Shown here piece after piece: positions 47,229 through 58,635 of a stretch of DNA of 64,000 bases (position 1 is the stretch's first letter; each line of letters opens with the position of its first letter). Source of the stretch: Oscheius tipulae. Its lineage: Eukaryota > Nematoda > Chromadorea > Rhabditida > Rhabditidae. The stretch covers positions 6,324,001 to 6,388,000 of the forward strand of contig JASJZH010000004.1 of the NCBI GenBank assembly GCA_037178975.1. Direction: 5' to 3'. Below the pieces are notes generated by a model. It searched no databases, was not told where the DNA came from, and saw only the letters and a list, made by a program, of their open reading frames with translations. The position numbers were made by a program, and so were the translations under genes.

Positions 47229-49480
47229 TCAGAGCAGTATGTACAATGTGACGAGAACGAATAGAAGAGGACTGAGAGAGCCTGAATTGCTTTGCTTGTT
47301 GATTTTGGGAAGCATAGACTCGCCTGTACTCATGACCACGTCTCCTTTTATCGCTTTCGGATGAGGACGCGGGAAGATGTACTGCTCCTCGGGGGAGTGC
47401 ATCTCTTCCAGTTTCTCAGTAAAGAATTCGTAGCTGATAGGAATCGGCTCGGCTAGTTCCTTGTTCTTGTCGAATTTGTATGACTTTCGCAGCTTTTCGT
47501 TGAGATCCTTGCCTGAAAGGCCATCGTTAAACACACATTCATCCTACCTTTACAATTGGCATTTGATGTCTGTTACACATGTCAACTCTAATCTGGGATA
47601 ACACTTGACAATGTGTGTGGCCTTTTCTGTCAAGTGTTATCCCAGATTAGAGTCAACAAGTTAGAAGAGTCGAACAGTTCAGTGATAGTACTGAGTCGCT
47701 CCGCCAGGAGCGTAAGCGACTAGTCTCAGTAATAGCACAGTTAGAGAGTTTCCTTAATTATAATCCTAATCAATTTTTGCGCTCTTTCAAATTTGGAAAC
47801 TCTTGTATTCGATGGACTTCAACAATTAGGAAGTTTCTAGATTTGTTTCTAAAAAAAAGTTCCAAAAGAAAAGGATAAAAAGAGGTCTACAAAAAGGCCT
47901 CTCCACAATAACGGGACGTCGTCGAAGCAGCAGTAGAAAACACCCGATACTCGACCACGAACCCAGACTACAGTGTGGAAGAGGACCGATATGGCCGTCT
48001 CGTCAACAAGGAGAAGAGACTCGTCTGGCCATCGAAGAAGCAGATGTCGAGCAAGAATTTCAAGAAGTTCCTGGCCACAGCTCCAGCACCCGGAGAGCCA
48101 GAACACTACCCGGACTCGCTGAGTGAGAAGCGTCCCATGTCGGAGCAGTGTCTGAGTTTCCACGAAAAGTAGAACTACGGCAAGGAGAACGACGACGTGT
48201 TCCTTGGTACTGCCACCGCAGATGAAGCTCGACAGAAGGTGCTCGAAAGAACAAACTACTCTCTCTACTACCGTCTCGATGGCAAGATGCAGACGGAGTT
48301 GCCTCTCTTCTTGGCCTAAAAGAGGAGCAACGAACAAACATACCACTTCCCTAGGAGCAGCTATCGTCATGGCGACAACATCCACAGCGAGTTCTACTGG
48401 CACGTGGATGCCGGCCGAGAGGAACGCAGTCGTCAGTTTACCAGTCTGTCCGATCTCGTACTACCATCCCTTCAGATACTACGATCCGATCTCTGGCCAA
48501 ATCGAGACCTTCCCCTTCTTCTATTAAATACGATACAGTATATATCTGTTTGGTCAGTCCCTTTGTCCACTTTCCTTGGCTTCTATGGTGTTCGAATGCA
48601 ATTATATCTACCTCCAAACTTCATAAAGGGTAACTCACTGATAGAGGGGTGAACATTCTTCTTCCAGAGAATCTCGTTGTTCTCCTCAATCAGATACAGC
48701 GTCCCATCAGCCAGACCCTTCGATTCCAGTTCTAATCCGTTTAGTACTCCCTCCAGTGGCAGCTGTAAATTAGTACAGTCAGTGTACAAGATAAGACAGC
48801 TCACCGTTTCATGAAGCTCGAGGCTAACAGCCAGGCGCATGTTTTTGCTGAGGCAAAGACCGAACCGTTGAGACTGGAGTCCATCAATCAGACCAGTCGA
48901 TGTACTAATGTAATAGACAGTTTCTTCCATTGGCGATTTCAAAGTTTTCAAAGGGACAGTGAAAGCCTTGTGTTGGCCATCACAACTGCCAACAAGCTCG
49001 GATCCATCCAACAGAGTACATCTCTCGAAACTCTCCTTTGAGACTTGGTAGACGAGCGAGAACTCTCGGCTCTTTCTCTTCGGACAATGAAACTTGATGT
49101 AATCTCTAGCGGGAGCGGATATCTCGTAGTATCCGGGCGAGTCGATGGCCCCCTCGAACGTGTCGAACCTAAAAATATGCTCCTTCCAACTGTAAATAGC
49201 TCCCATTCATTCCCAAAGGAAGCTAAAAACAACAACAGTTATCATGACGGAAACGTGACCTCATAAAGTGATTCGTTTCAGAGAAGTGCCTATCAGCTGG
49301 CTGCAAACAATCGTTTTTTTTTTGCTGATCGGAGGACAAACTACAGCAAACTGGGAACAATGTTCATACTCAAGAGAACTTGACTTACAGCGTATTGGTA
49401 GAGTTCCAGTAGACGTGATGAGTGACTGAGGCATCAGTCAGTAGAATTTCGAGGGTCCACCAGAGGAAGAGCACCCTCAT
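47229..49480 (-). CDS. Ephrin, probably GPI-anchored
   Basis: Four minus-strand exons (49389-49480, 48805-49168, 48639-48762, 47229-47512) give 287 residues. After a signal peptide (MRVLFLWWTLEILLTDASVT) comes the ephrin opening HHVYWNSTNTLF. The receptor-binding domain follows: YYEISAPARDYIKFHCP, FSLVYQVSKESFERCTLLDG, GSCDGQHKAFTVPLKTL and VYYISTSTG. This fits the conserved cysteines and the Y-x-IS-T-x-G block. The C-terminus is a hydrophobic tail without cytoplasmic residues (SPLLFVLVTLYILL), as in GPI-linked ephrins. It should bind Eph-type receptor tyrosine kinases in epidermal and neuronal morphogenesis. The region between domain and anchor is longer than usual and charged. The third intron (1126 nt) contains other elements. 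Confidence 0.9.
47578..47655. mobile_element. Palindromic mini-element, copy 2
   Basis: Arms of about 30 nt pair almost perfectly: GTCAACTCTAATCTGGGATAA-CACTTGACA on the left and TGTCAAGTGTTATCCCAG-ATTAGAGTCAAC on the right, around a short ATGTGTGTGGCCTTTTC spacer. A diverged copy lies at 24010-24090. The single mismatch is near the outer end of the arms. It has no coding capacity and resembles a tiny MITE or foldback element. Confidence 0.8.
47865..48530 (+). pseudogene. Intronless SH2-like pseudogene nested in ephrin intron
   Basis: On the strand opposite the ephrin gene one frame reads NTRYSTTNPDYSVEEDRYGR, KKFLATAPAPGEPEHYPDSL, SEKRPMSEQCLSFHEK, then a TAG (~48170), NYGKENDDVFLGTATADEA, YSLYYRLDGKMQTELPLFLA, a TAA (~48317) and HSEFYWHVDAGREERSRQF. 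A frameshift then leads to RYYDPISGQIETFPF. The YSLYYRLDG...FYWHVDAG...FTSLSDLV arrangement resembles an SH2-type fold seen in nematode proteins. No introns interrupt ~650 nt in a gene-dense region where introns occur about every 150 nt, so it looks like a processed copy. Parent gene unknown. Confidence 0.65.
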
Positions 49481-51422
49481 CCTGAAGAGAAACTTTGAAA
49501 AGAATATCAAAAACATAAGAGGACCAAAGATAATACAATGGAAACGGTAGCCGGCTAGCAAAGGAGCTATCTTTGACAGCTTGGGGTTTGATTAGCGGAT
49601 TAGTTGCAAAAAATGGTGGCTCGTATCAAAGGAAAGAACGGCTGGTCGACCCCAAAACTGTTTGCTTGAGCGAGACTCGTAAAATGTTGCCATTTAACAG
49701 AAGGGGCGAGGAAGGAATTAACTGAAAAAGGTACAAGGTGCATTGGTAAAAGACCGCCGTGATAGTGGTTTCGGGGCTCTTTGGCGCAGCAATTTACGGC
49801 GCCATATAGCTGTATCTCGGTGCTCTTTAAGGCAGCAGCCTTTTCTTTCCTGAAAGATAAAAGAAACGACCGTGGAGAGAGTAACTCACAAACAGTTCGA
49901 GGAATTCATTAGGAGACAAAAATGTGGAAGAGTCTCTCAAGAATATAAAAACGATCGTCATCGCTCGGAAGAGCGAGTCATCCCCGTCGGATGAGCAAGA
50001 GAGAAAGACGTGAGCAGTGACGATCAAAAAGAAATGGTCGAAAGGAACTGTCTGCAGAGAGAGAGAGAACCAAACGAAACAGCGCTCAGTCGGTTTGTTT
50101 TGGAAGGCATGAGGTTGATGAGAACGACACAGGGAGGAACTTCTGTTATTCCTCTGGGATGCCGGACAAGTGTTACAAGTGTTATGAAACATTAGCTGCA
50201 AGCGAGAATACTGCTCCAGAGAGTACATATAAATATTTCCGTTTGAAAAAAAGGGGTGCAGTCCAGCACGGGAGGAGTTGTTTCATCCTGGACGGCCCGG
50301 GCAACAAAGAGCGACGGACACGTTCCCATGACGAGTAACACGTGCGAAAAAAAAGTTTGAATGAAGAAGGACAAGGAAAGGAGACTGTCTTGTTTATTGG
50401 AAACATCCGGAAGGAGACGAGTGGGTGGAAAACACAGAGTTGGTGAAGAATTTCGTTACAGGCTAGTCATTTTCAGAAAATAGCCTCCGATGTAAGAACG
50501 TGAGTCAGAGTATTATGCGACACACACAGTTACGAAAGGTGGGAGAGAAGGGCGAACAGATAGAAATGGGGAAAATGACAAAGCTACTCGTTCATGGGGA
50601 AGTGAGAAACTCGGGTGGGAAGATCAGAGTACATTTTGACGTGATGCTAAAAATCGAAACTAGATAGTCTGTATCCAATTAGAGACAATGGGATGGCATT
50701 GAGACGTTGACAAAAAATAAATCGGATTATTACCATTCGGTGTGGTCACTGATCGCGTAACTGTTTCAACTACCCGCGTATTTTATACTGCTATCTTTAC
50801 ATATTGTGGAGATAGGAACAGAACTGGACTGCTAGGAATTTGAGGAATGCGCTTGTTTGACAGGTTTCGACCAGAAAAAAAGGCGAAACTGACTGAAGAT
50901 GGGTGATGCGGCGAGCCTGATAACGAGACTCAGTGTGTCTATCAATGGACCCGTTTCGTGAAAATGGTTATTAAAAAGAGTTCCGTCGAACGGGAATCCA
51001 ATTGGAGAAGAACCTAATAAAACTGGCTGCAGACTGGAGGGCAGTCTGGAAGCAGATGACCCGAAAAAGAACCACATGTGTCAAATGAATAAGTAACTCT
51101 CAACTGAAGGACATTGACTCCCGGTTCTTTGATGTCATAGTGTAATTTGAACTTTTTCCAGAGGTTTTAGCTATTTTGAATGAACAGCCAGGCTCCCAAT
51201 TGTCTAAACGGGCGGCAATTACTTTCGCACCCATTTCACTCTGTTTTGTTGTTGAAGGTCTGTGAGTTCTTTCTGCCTGAGCCCAAATATAGGCCGCTCC
51301 TCGATCTTTTGACACTTGCAAGCAGATCCAATGTCACGCTAATTGAACCGTGAAGAAGTTATTCCGAAAACTCATACTGCTTCCGAAATCAGGAGCTCAT
51401 TCCGCAAAATAAGCTTTTACAG
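49481..51422. other. Large intergenic stretch
   Basis: Upstream flank of the ephrin gene. Minus-strand frames at 49827-50406 and 50832-51321 have no motifs and no supporting splice sites. Nothing else was recognised. Confidence 0.4.
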
Positions 51423-51630
51423 ATGTTGCTCCTTGTTCTACTTGGTCTTCTTCTGGTTAATTCGACACTAACTGCCTACGTTCTTCCCGGTCATCTTCTG
51501 GACTACGCCCTGTCCCAGCAGGTGAGAGCAACGATTTTAAAGTAACTTCTTTCTTGAGGCTCGAAAAAGACATCCCGGACTGACGTGGACCGCTAGAGCA
51601 CGGTTGAGCAAATGGGTAAAAGAAGTTTAA
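51423..51630 (+). CDS. Candidate secreted peptide precursor (56 residues)
   Basis: Two exons (51423-51521, 51559-51630) give a 56-residue product too short for ordinary gene finding. It opens with a strong signal peptide (MLLLVLLGLLLVNSTLTA), followed by a short propeptide (YVLPGHLLDYALSQQ), a basic ARKR processing site and a 19-residue end HPGLTWTARARLSKWVKEV. The layout is that of a single-copy neuropeptide or peptide-hormone precursor, though no known family was recognised. An AATAAA follows at 51704, 74 nt after the stop. The acceptor (TTCTTGAG) is weaker than the TTTCAG norm. If the intron is retained, the product ends earlier at QQVRATILK. Function is inference. Confidence 0.5.
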
Positions 51631-52149
51631 GCGTGTGGAAAGTTTGGTTTCAGACTCATCCGTCAGTTTTAACGGAATGGCCGGTTACACAGTGATCACT
51701 TTCAATAAAGTTTTACTTATAGTGATTTTTTTTCGACTGGAGACTTTTTAGCCGACGCATTAGAACAGTCCGCTTTCCTTTCCCACGCTTATAGAAAAAA
51801 CTTCTAGTTTTATGAAACCAACAGTCTCTACGATGGCGTTCATTGTTTTTTTTTGTTCTGAGATAGACATGGTCAAGCTCTCGCCTGCATCCAGAGCCAA
51901 GACTTGGCACCTGGTCTCTTGCCCTGAAGGAATTTGTCAGTTTATGCTTTGTGATGACGAACGGTGACAACATCACCGTTCTTTGGTAGTAGAGAGGAAG
52001 ATAACTTCGTGTTTACATTGGCTGTTTCTCTTTGGTAGTATTTACGAGCCATTGCAGACATTTTTAGACTCACGAGCTATTTTTGAACTTAATTTTGTCG
52101 TTCTGCCGTCCTCAACTTACGAATATCTCCAAGTTCCGATGTTTAAAAA
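51631..52149. other. Short intergenic stretch
   Basis: It holds the polyadenylation signal of the peptide gene (51704) and the 5' flank of the ankyrin gene. Short frames lack motifs. Confidence 0.4.
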
Positions 52150-54804
52150 ATGTCAAACAATTCTCGACGTCGTCGTAATAGCTGCAGCAGACCATTAAAG
52201 CCACTGGAACAAGATATTGGCAAAGCCATCGCCCACCTGGAAGTCAAAGAGACCAAGGAAGCACAGGAGTATAGTAGTCGAAAGTAAGTTTGTTTTAGAT
52301 ACTCATACTTTTCCGACTTGTTCAGCACAAATCCGGACGAGCCTCATAAGGTCAGAAAAGGGGAAGTCATCGAGACGGAAATCACCCAATGCGAAAAGGC
52401 TATAAAGGTTTTCTTCGTTTTTCAATAACTTTTTCTTTTTTATAGGAATCGATTTTGAAGAACAACGAGATTCTGAATTCCTTGAACGATCCAGACGATG
52501 TTCTCGCAGCCAAACTCACCGCTCCAATCGAAAGTAAGTCAAGTTGGAAGTTTGTTGAAGCTATCTTCAAAAGTTATTTCCAGTTCCCATAGGTTCCTTT
52601 CAGAGTTCCGAAAATTACAACCGGAGATGTCCAAACTGGGAAAGCAGCGATATGCTACCGCCTTGGAAAGGAGTCAACATCACAGAAAGACCCGAGTAGA
52701 TACTACCAAGGCATATTTCAAGAAATCATGGAAAGATGGCCTGGTAGGTTTTTGATCTGAATACTTACAGTTTATAGAACGAGAGCTTAATGCGTATGCG
52801 CTCCCGGTACGATTTCCGGAAACTGTCATACGACCAGAAAGAACAGTTGTTCAATGCTCTACCAATTCTGAATGCGGTCGAAGAGGGAGATGCTGACAAG
52901 CTGCACATCTTTTTGGAATCGAAATGTGTCCACTATGCCAATGGGACCACTGGTAAAGCGTGTCCATGTGTTGGACTGACGACGATCTTCGACAAAAAGA
53001 GACGCGACTTCGTAGAAGGAAACATCCTCGTTTTTGCAGGGGCCAATCTAAAATACCAGGTTCTTTGTTTTTGCCTATCTTTAAGTGTTAGCTCAGTTTC
53101 TCGAAGATCTCATTATTCGGCTCGACACTACAAAGAACCAACATCTGGAAATGCTAATGCGAAATTGGCTACGCGATTATGACAAAATTCTACTGGAAGT
53201 ATTATTTTACGGTATGGATAGAATTTGGGAGCGAAACGTGCATTGTACCAGACAGCGAGCACGATGGATATGATCAGAACGACCAAACTATGACCCTTCA
53301 AGTTTTGACGAATAGGCGTTACCGAACGCTGACTAACTTCTCTTGTTCTTATTCTCACATTTTTAGTTACCCGCACAAAAATGACTACCAGTGCTCTTCT
53401 GTTGATGTATGTAATTATGATATTTAGATAGTTCTTTATTTAGCAAAGCTATTTATCGTACGCCACTTCGAATAAGCAATGGGCTGTCGTTGCGGACTTT
53501 CTCAGTAACCTTGGAGTCGATAAGGCTTGTCGAGAGCTCATTCCACAGTTTCTAGTGGATCTTGTCTACACCAGTGAGTTGAGAATAAGTCATTAACGAT
53601 GAGGTTTTAGAAGAAGCTGCCAATATTCGACGCATCTTGACCGATTTCTGGGTACCTTGGACCAACAGATTGTACGAGGACAAAAGGGAGACGCTTTCTG
53701 AGGCTGATCGCAAATACCTTTGTTTCCCAACACTAATCGAGCAATATGGCATGAAGGGAGCAAACGGAGAGACGTGTTTTCATGCTGCAGTCTTAGTTGG
53801 GAACCGGGAAATTGTAAGTATTCTTTGTCATATTTTCGACCTGTATTCAAAAATTCAGCTTTCAACCGTCCTGAAAACGGTCAAGTCTGTTCTCAGCAGG
53901 TTTAAATGCCACGAATTGTTCTTACATGAATTTACCAACATGGAAGGACAGACTGCTTTGGATTTGGCCATTGCACTTGGTCAAAAGGAGATGGCTGAAG
54001 CGCTTTGGGAACATATGTACCGACCAGAGATCTTGACAAATAGTAGATTATTTGATACTGTAGGCGATTATGCCAATCTCCTGGATGGAAAGAAGTGAGT
54101 CAGATTCGAAAATTGAAGACGCACTGTTTCAGAGACTTGACTGGTCTTGTGCATCGGTTCATTCACAGTGTTCTGACACGAGTACAACCGGATTACAATG
54201 TGCGACTTGACAGAATAAATTTGGCATATGGACAGACTCCCATGTTGACCATTTTGGTCGTGCTGGAGGAGTTCGATCTCGCACACACACTTCTTAAGTA
54301 CTACGGTCTCATGTTCAAATATGGAGTGAGTTTTTAGGCCAAAGTTACATTATCTTTTGACTGAAGAAACCTCATCAGGGAAGTTTAGACAGACCAATAC
54401 ATCCTTGACGATTTGGACGGAGCCTTGACTCATTTTCCTCGTCGTTCCAGGAACAACGATTCTAAGGAAGAAGATGAGTTCATAAAGAAACGTTTGGACT
54501 TGTACGCTTGCTTACTGGCTGCCGGAGCGAGGTATCACGTGAGTATTAGACTTTTTCAAAAACTATCCTTGTGTTTTTAGCAACTGGGATCGAGCTTCAA
54601 GATACTCAAAGATTCTCATACCCAAGAGGACCTTGTACTCTTCTACAACGATTTCATGGCGGTAATTGCGCGCTCATCCTAGGAAACCTATAATTTCAGA
54701 ATAAGAAGGAGGCCGCTAGAACGGGCATTACTCTCAACCACGTAGTTCCAGAAGTCTTTGAAGATGCTGCTGGAAATCTCAGATTGGGCTTTATTTCTCC
54801 TTGA
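52150..54804 (+). CDS. Ankyrin-repeat protein of unknown function
   Basis: About 14 exons read from 52150 to a TGA at 54802. The N-terminus is basic (MSNNSRRRRNSCSRPLKP), then polar and helical (EVIETEITQCEKAIK, KLGKQRYATALERSQHHRK). Later exons contain ankyrin-like units: ILNAVEEGDADKLHIFLESK, GANGETCFHAAVLVGNREI, MEGQTALDLAIALGQKEM with AEALW, YGQTPMLTILVVLEEFDLAH, and YACLLAAGARYH. Intervening segments such as FLSNLGVDKACRELIPQFLV are helical too. The repeats are degenerate and spaced unevenly, as in nematode-specific ankyrin proteins. No catalytic or membrane domain was seen. Boundaries around 53170-53460 are uncertain. Confidence 0.65.
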
Positions 54805-55068
54805 TAGCTCTTCACTTACGCTTGTCTTCATAACGATGCCTTCAATGTAACGGATTTCCCTTATAATAAACCAGTTTTCTTTGATACGTAACGTAAGAGC
54901 TGCAGAAACTTCATATTCCAAACTTTCCGAAAATAAAAGTTCCCAAGTGTAAAACTGAATGAAACCAGTCTGTTCACAAAAGGGGAAAGGGTTCCAATTC
55001 CAATGTTGATAATTGCTTCCTGTTCTTGGCACCTACTATTTTCCACTTTTATACTTTTAAACATAGAA

Positions 55069-56573
55069 ATGATTCGCCGTGGTCGGCGCCGTCTGAGGCC
55101 TTTCGAGGACAATCTCCAGGCGGAGTACACCTTGTTTGATTCGATCAATCTGAAAGAGTTTCTGGAAGCCGTAAGTGCATTTTACTTCTCATTGTCAAGC
55201 ATTTCCTCTCCAGACTGGCAGAATCGACAGTTCACAATCTGCATGCGAGTCGATGCTTGGAACCACCCTCAAAATATCTTACAATGGTGAAGCTGACCAA
55301 TGGACCTTCAAATACTCTTTGGGGCTCGGTCTCTCCATAACATTTCGTCCGCATATACCTGAGTCGCACATGTCTTGGTATGGTCATGAGGAAGGTTTTT
55401 TCCCTTGTCAGCAAAAAAAAGTCGAGTTCAGGTGATGTCGTCATTCGAAGTCGGAGATAATTACTGGCTGGAAGATGAGCGCTGCTTCGAGGGACCAATC
55501 TCGGCCAAGACTGATTGGCGACTTACTGACTCACGTGAAACGCTCGTCATTACCACTCGGTGGCAGAGAATCTCGAATGAAGGGAATACGTTTGAGGGTA
55601 AAGGTAAGAGAAAGACCTCAATGCACGAGAAGAAGGAGAGCAAGAAGAACTTCTGCATTCGCTACTACAAACGTAAACGACATTTAGAGGGTCTCCCAGC
55701 TATTCCTAGAAGTCGCTCTCCGTCAAAGTATATGTGATCTCATCCAAAAATAAGTCACTGTAGCACTTCAACACCTCCTTTTCACCCTCTGTTCGATATC
55801 TTTACACCCATCAATAAACCGGACAAAGTCAAAACACTGTTTCAATTGGGAAGGTTAGAGATACGTGTAGCTGATTATAGGCTGACCCAGAAGATTTTTT
55901 GAACTTTTCTGTTTGCAATCGATAACCGCTTCTTTGTTTTGGCACGTGGTTCTTATCTCTCTTTACCGCATTTTCCCACTTTCGCCCAACTTGATTGACA
56001 TGTGGAATTTGCAAGAACTGAGTGACTCTTTGGTACGGAACATCGTCGAGAAGGTGTTACTGTATCCTACCTTTTACGAACTGTGTACAGTTTATAGCTT
56101 GAACAACAGCCTGTGGTGAGCCTATACAGGACATGCAAATGGGGAAGTCAGATGGCTCAGAAGCACCGTCAGAGTGTACTAGACAACTATACTCTTCTGA
56201 TTAACTTGGTCAAGAAAAGAGACTCCCTGCTGTCCCAGAAGAAATACGTAGGTTTGGGAGATCATAAAAAAAAATCGAACCTGTTCAGAAGGGTCATGTG
56301 GAATCGAGGATTCAACAGCTGGTAGGCTATATGAAACGTAGCAGGACTTTTCCGACAGAACCGTAAGTTTCTAAACCTTTTATAACGCAACTTTCGTCTC
56401 TCTTCAGGTCACCACGTACGTTAGGAATGAAAAGCGTATCCTTTGGGGGCTGTCAGTATCGGCAAATCAAGCTGGTAGCAAGTGAAATCGAAGATGATGA
56501 CGACAAAGAAAACATTGGAGACATCATGGAGCAATTCAGCATTCAGGATACAATTATTGTAGAAAAGAAATGA
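55069..56573 (+). CDS. Unrecognised gene X
   Basis: The start at 55069 gives MIRRGRRRLRPFEDNLQAEY, then exons up to a TGA at 56571. Later exons splice cleanly: LQELSDSLVRNIVEK, LEQQPVVSLYRTCKWGSQMA with QKHRQSVLDNYTLLINLVKK, KGHVESRIQQLVGYMKRSR, and a last exon with SPRTLGMKSVSFGGCQYRQI and an acidic EIEDDDDKENIGD. The product looks hydrophilic and helical in its second half, with no signal peptide or membrane segment. I do not recognise the family. The part 55180-55980 is poorly resolved; alternative frames there (for example VGDNYWLEDERCFEGPI) conflict, so two genes or missing small exons are possible. Part of the last exon is duplicated downstream. Confidence 0.5.
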
Positions 56574-56987
56574 AAATTTGTGGGACAAGAACTTGCGAAT
56601 GTGGAGAAAAGGATGATCCGACACTGGCAGGGTTCCGCATTTTGACAGTTAGCGACTTCCCAATGGGGCTTTTCCGAACATACAGAGGCGGCAGACGGCT
56701 GTCTCCCGTACCATCTCAGCGCAGGCTTGAAATCACCTGCCTGCAAAAGTAAAACTTTCATTTTTCACATTCCTGTCTTTTTTTTCTTTCATCAAGTGAA
56801 ATCGAAGATGATGACGACAAAGAAAACATTGGAGAACACTTAAAAACTTATGTAGCCCCTTTCTCTCCCCTTGTGAAAGTAAATGTGCTCAAATAACAAT
56901 AGCGGGAACGAAAAGACTTTCAAGCTTTCTTTTCTATGCTGTTTTTCCTTTTTGTTGTTCATTCTCATTCAGTTCATTCCAGAAGTT
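56574..56987. repeat. Intergenic fragment of a collapsed tandem duplication
   Basis: Two pieces of flanking exons are found here. 56633-56703 matches 57493-57562 of gene Y with about three differences (CCGCATTTTGACAGTTAGCG and GGGCTTTTCCGAACATACAG are identical). 56793-56835 matches 56479-56521 of gene X with no difference over 43 nt (AAATCGAAGATGATGACGAC core). The order X-exon, Y-fragment, X-fragment, Y-exon is that of a tandem duplication whose first unit lost its middle. Confidence 0.85.
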
Positions 56988-58635
56988 ATGGAGAAGTTCC
57001 TGAGCGTTCTTCTAAATCCTAGCAAAACCATCCGTCATGTTCATTGTTGTGCGCCAGCGGAATCAGGTGAGACTTTTGACCACTTGACCCAATTCATTCG
57101 TCCAGGCAATCATTTTCGGCTAAAGAAGGAGATTTTGGACCTAAACAAGCATAAAGGAGGAAAAGATTGTCTAGTAAGCGTTCTTCCTTGAGTTTCCCGA
57201 TCCTTCTTTAGGTTTCGGCAGCAACATGTAAATATGCGACCTCGTTACTTCTTCTGCTTCAAGATCTTGGCGACGGTGTCGTGAAAAAGGAAGCCTGTAA
57301 AAATATCGACATATTCATGGACGCCATGATAACAGCAGCAAGTAATGAAGGAAAGCAACGCATCATTTTGGCAGTCTTTGCCAGTGAATCCCTCCATAAC
57401 ATCGGTGTCAGTGCGTTGACAGCCTTCCTCTCCATTCCTTCAGCCGTAGGGACTCTTTTTTTCGTACTAATTCATTGTTTCAGAACCCTGACTTCCGCAT
57501 TTTGACAGTTAGCGACTCCCCATGGGGCTTTTCCGAACATACAGAGGCGGCAGATGGCTGTCGACCAGTGGAAATGCTACTTTACGATTCTGCCGGTTTG
57601 TTTCCCCCCCGTTCTACAACCTTTTTTTCCAGAAAATATTATCAAACAGCTCGTGGAGAGTGTCGTCGAGCGAACAGGCCTAGACGAACGATTTGTAAAC
57701 CTCGTGGTCCAGTCCGTTTCTGATCATATCCTCGACGCTCATCTCATTTCCAAAATTGTAAGTTTTAGTGCTTTCTAATAAGGTTTTACTTGAGTGTATT
57801 GATGTAAAACGGTTCGTCACAAACACGGAACCAGGAAAAGATAGAAATAAGGCTATTTCGGATGAGATACGTCGGAAAATGGTGAGTCTTCTGTATTTTT
57901 CCAAAATCAAGTATTTTTTTTTCAGAATGAGCTAGAGGCACACGTGATTCTCAAGCCAAGTGCTGACAAAAAGGGCGAAAATATTCTGGAGATGCCTATC
58001 CTTGATCAGTGAGTTGTTTTGCCTTTATTTGGAATATTTTGAGTCTGGTCTCGATCCCTTCCCCGAAAACAGTATAAAAAGTTATTATAAACAATTGCAG
58101 TTGCCAAAACAAACTCGTTTTAGACTTCTTCTCCTGGCCTCGTTCTGTGCGACACACAATGGTTCAGCGAGCGACAAACGTTTCTTCGTTAAACATCATG
58201 GAAAAGAAAAACGGAATGAGAACAGGGAACGAGCAGTGGAATTGGCGGCCGAGCAAAAAGAGGTACTTTTCATTATTTTTCTTCCGAATGTCATATTTCA
58301 GAATGGTCCGAAAGCGGCCGATGCGCAGCGGATAACGTTCATTTTCCAAGCCTTCCTTCAACAGATCCAAGAAGAGTTCGAAAGAACAAAAAAGATCAAA
58401 ATTGCAGTCTTCGATCCACTGCCTCAGTTGGCCAGTCTCGACAATACTTCCCAGGCTACTCGTTCGTCTAGCTACGCCAACATTGACCAGCCAAAAGTCA
58501 AATGTATGATTTCCAATGAGACAGCTCAGAAAATTGCCAGGTTGAGCACTTTCTTATTTTTTAAGATTTCCGTCTTTTAGATATTTCGGTCTCGATTTGA
58601 AAAACTACCTCGAACGATCTGTATCAACTATGTGA
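56988..58635 (+). CDS. Unrecognised gene Y
   Basis: About nine exons (56988-57173 possibly with a 39-nt in-frame intron, 57212-57445, 57484-57595, 57633-57757, 57783-57881, 57926 onward, last ending 58635) give roughly 400 residues. Blocks include MEKFLSVLLNPSKTIRHVH, SLLLLLQDLGDGVVKKEACK, EGKQRIILAVFASESLHNIG, IIKQLVESVVERTGLDERFV, QRITFIFQAFLQQIQEEFER and IARYFGLDLKNYLERSVSTM. It is mostly alpha-helical and soluble, with a HEAT-like feel, and has no motif I can name. A CATTCCAG acceptor ends six bases before the ATG, suggesting a trans-spliced start. Exon 57484-57595 is the source of the fragment at 56633. Confidence 0.6.

Noticed and set aside
47849..48403. 184-residue minus-strand open frame rich in hydrophobic residues
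   Set aside because: It is the reverse complement of the SH2-like pseudogene; open frames opposite GC-rich coding sequence are common.
49827..50406. Minus-strand frames upstream of the ephrin gene as a receptor-like gene
   Set aside because: No conserved motif, no in-phase splice partners and skewed codon content.
57758..57782. Ultra-short 25-nt intron in gene Y (and a similar one at 22908 in Str A)
   Set aside because: Alternative acceptors 6-12 nt further downstream keep the same frame and give 31-37 nt introns, in line with the rest of the window.
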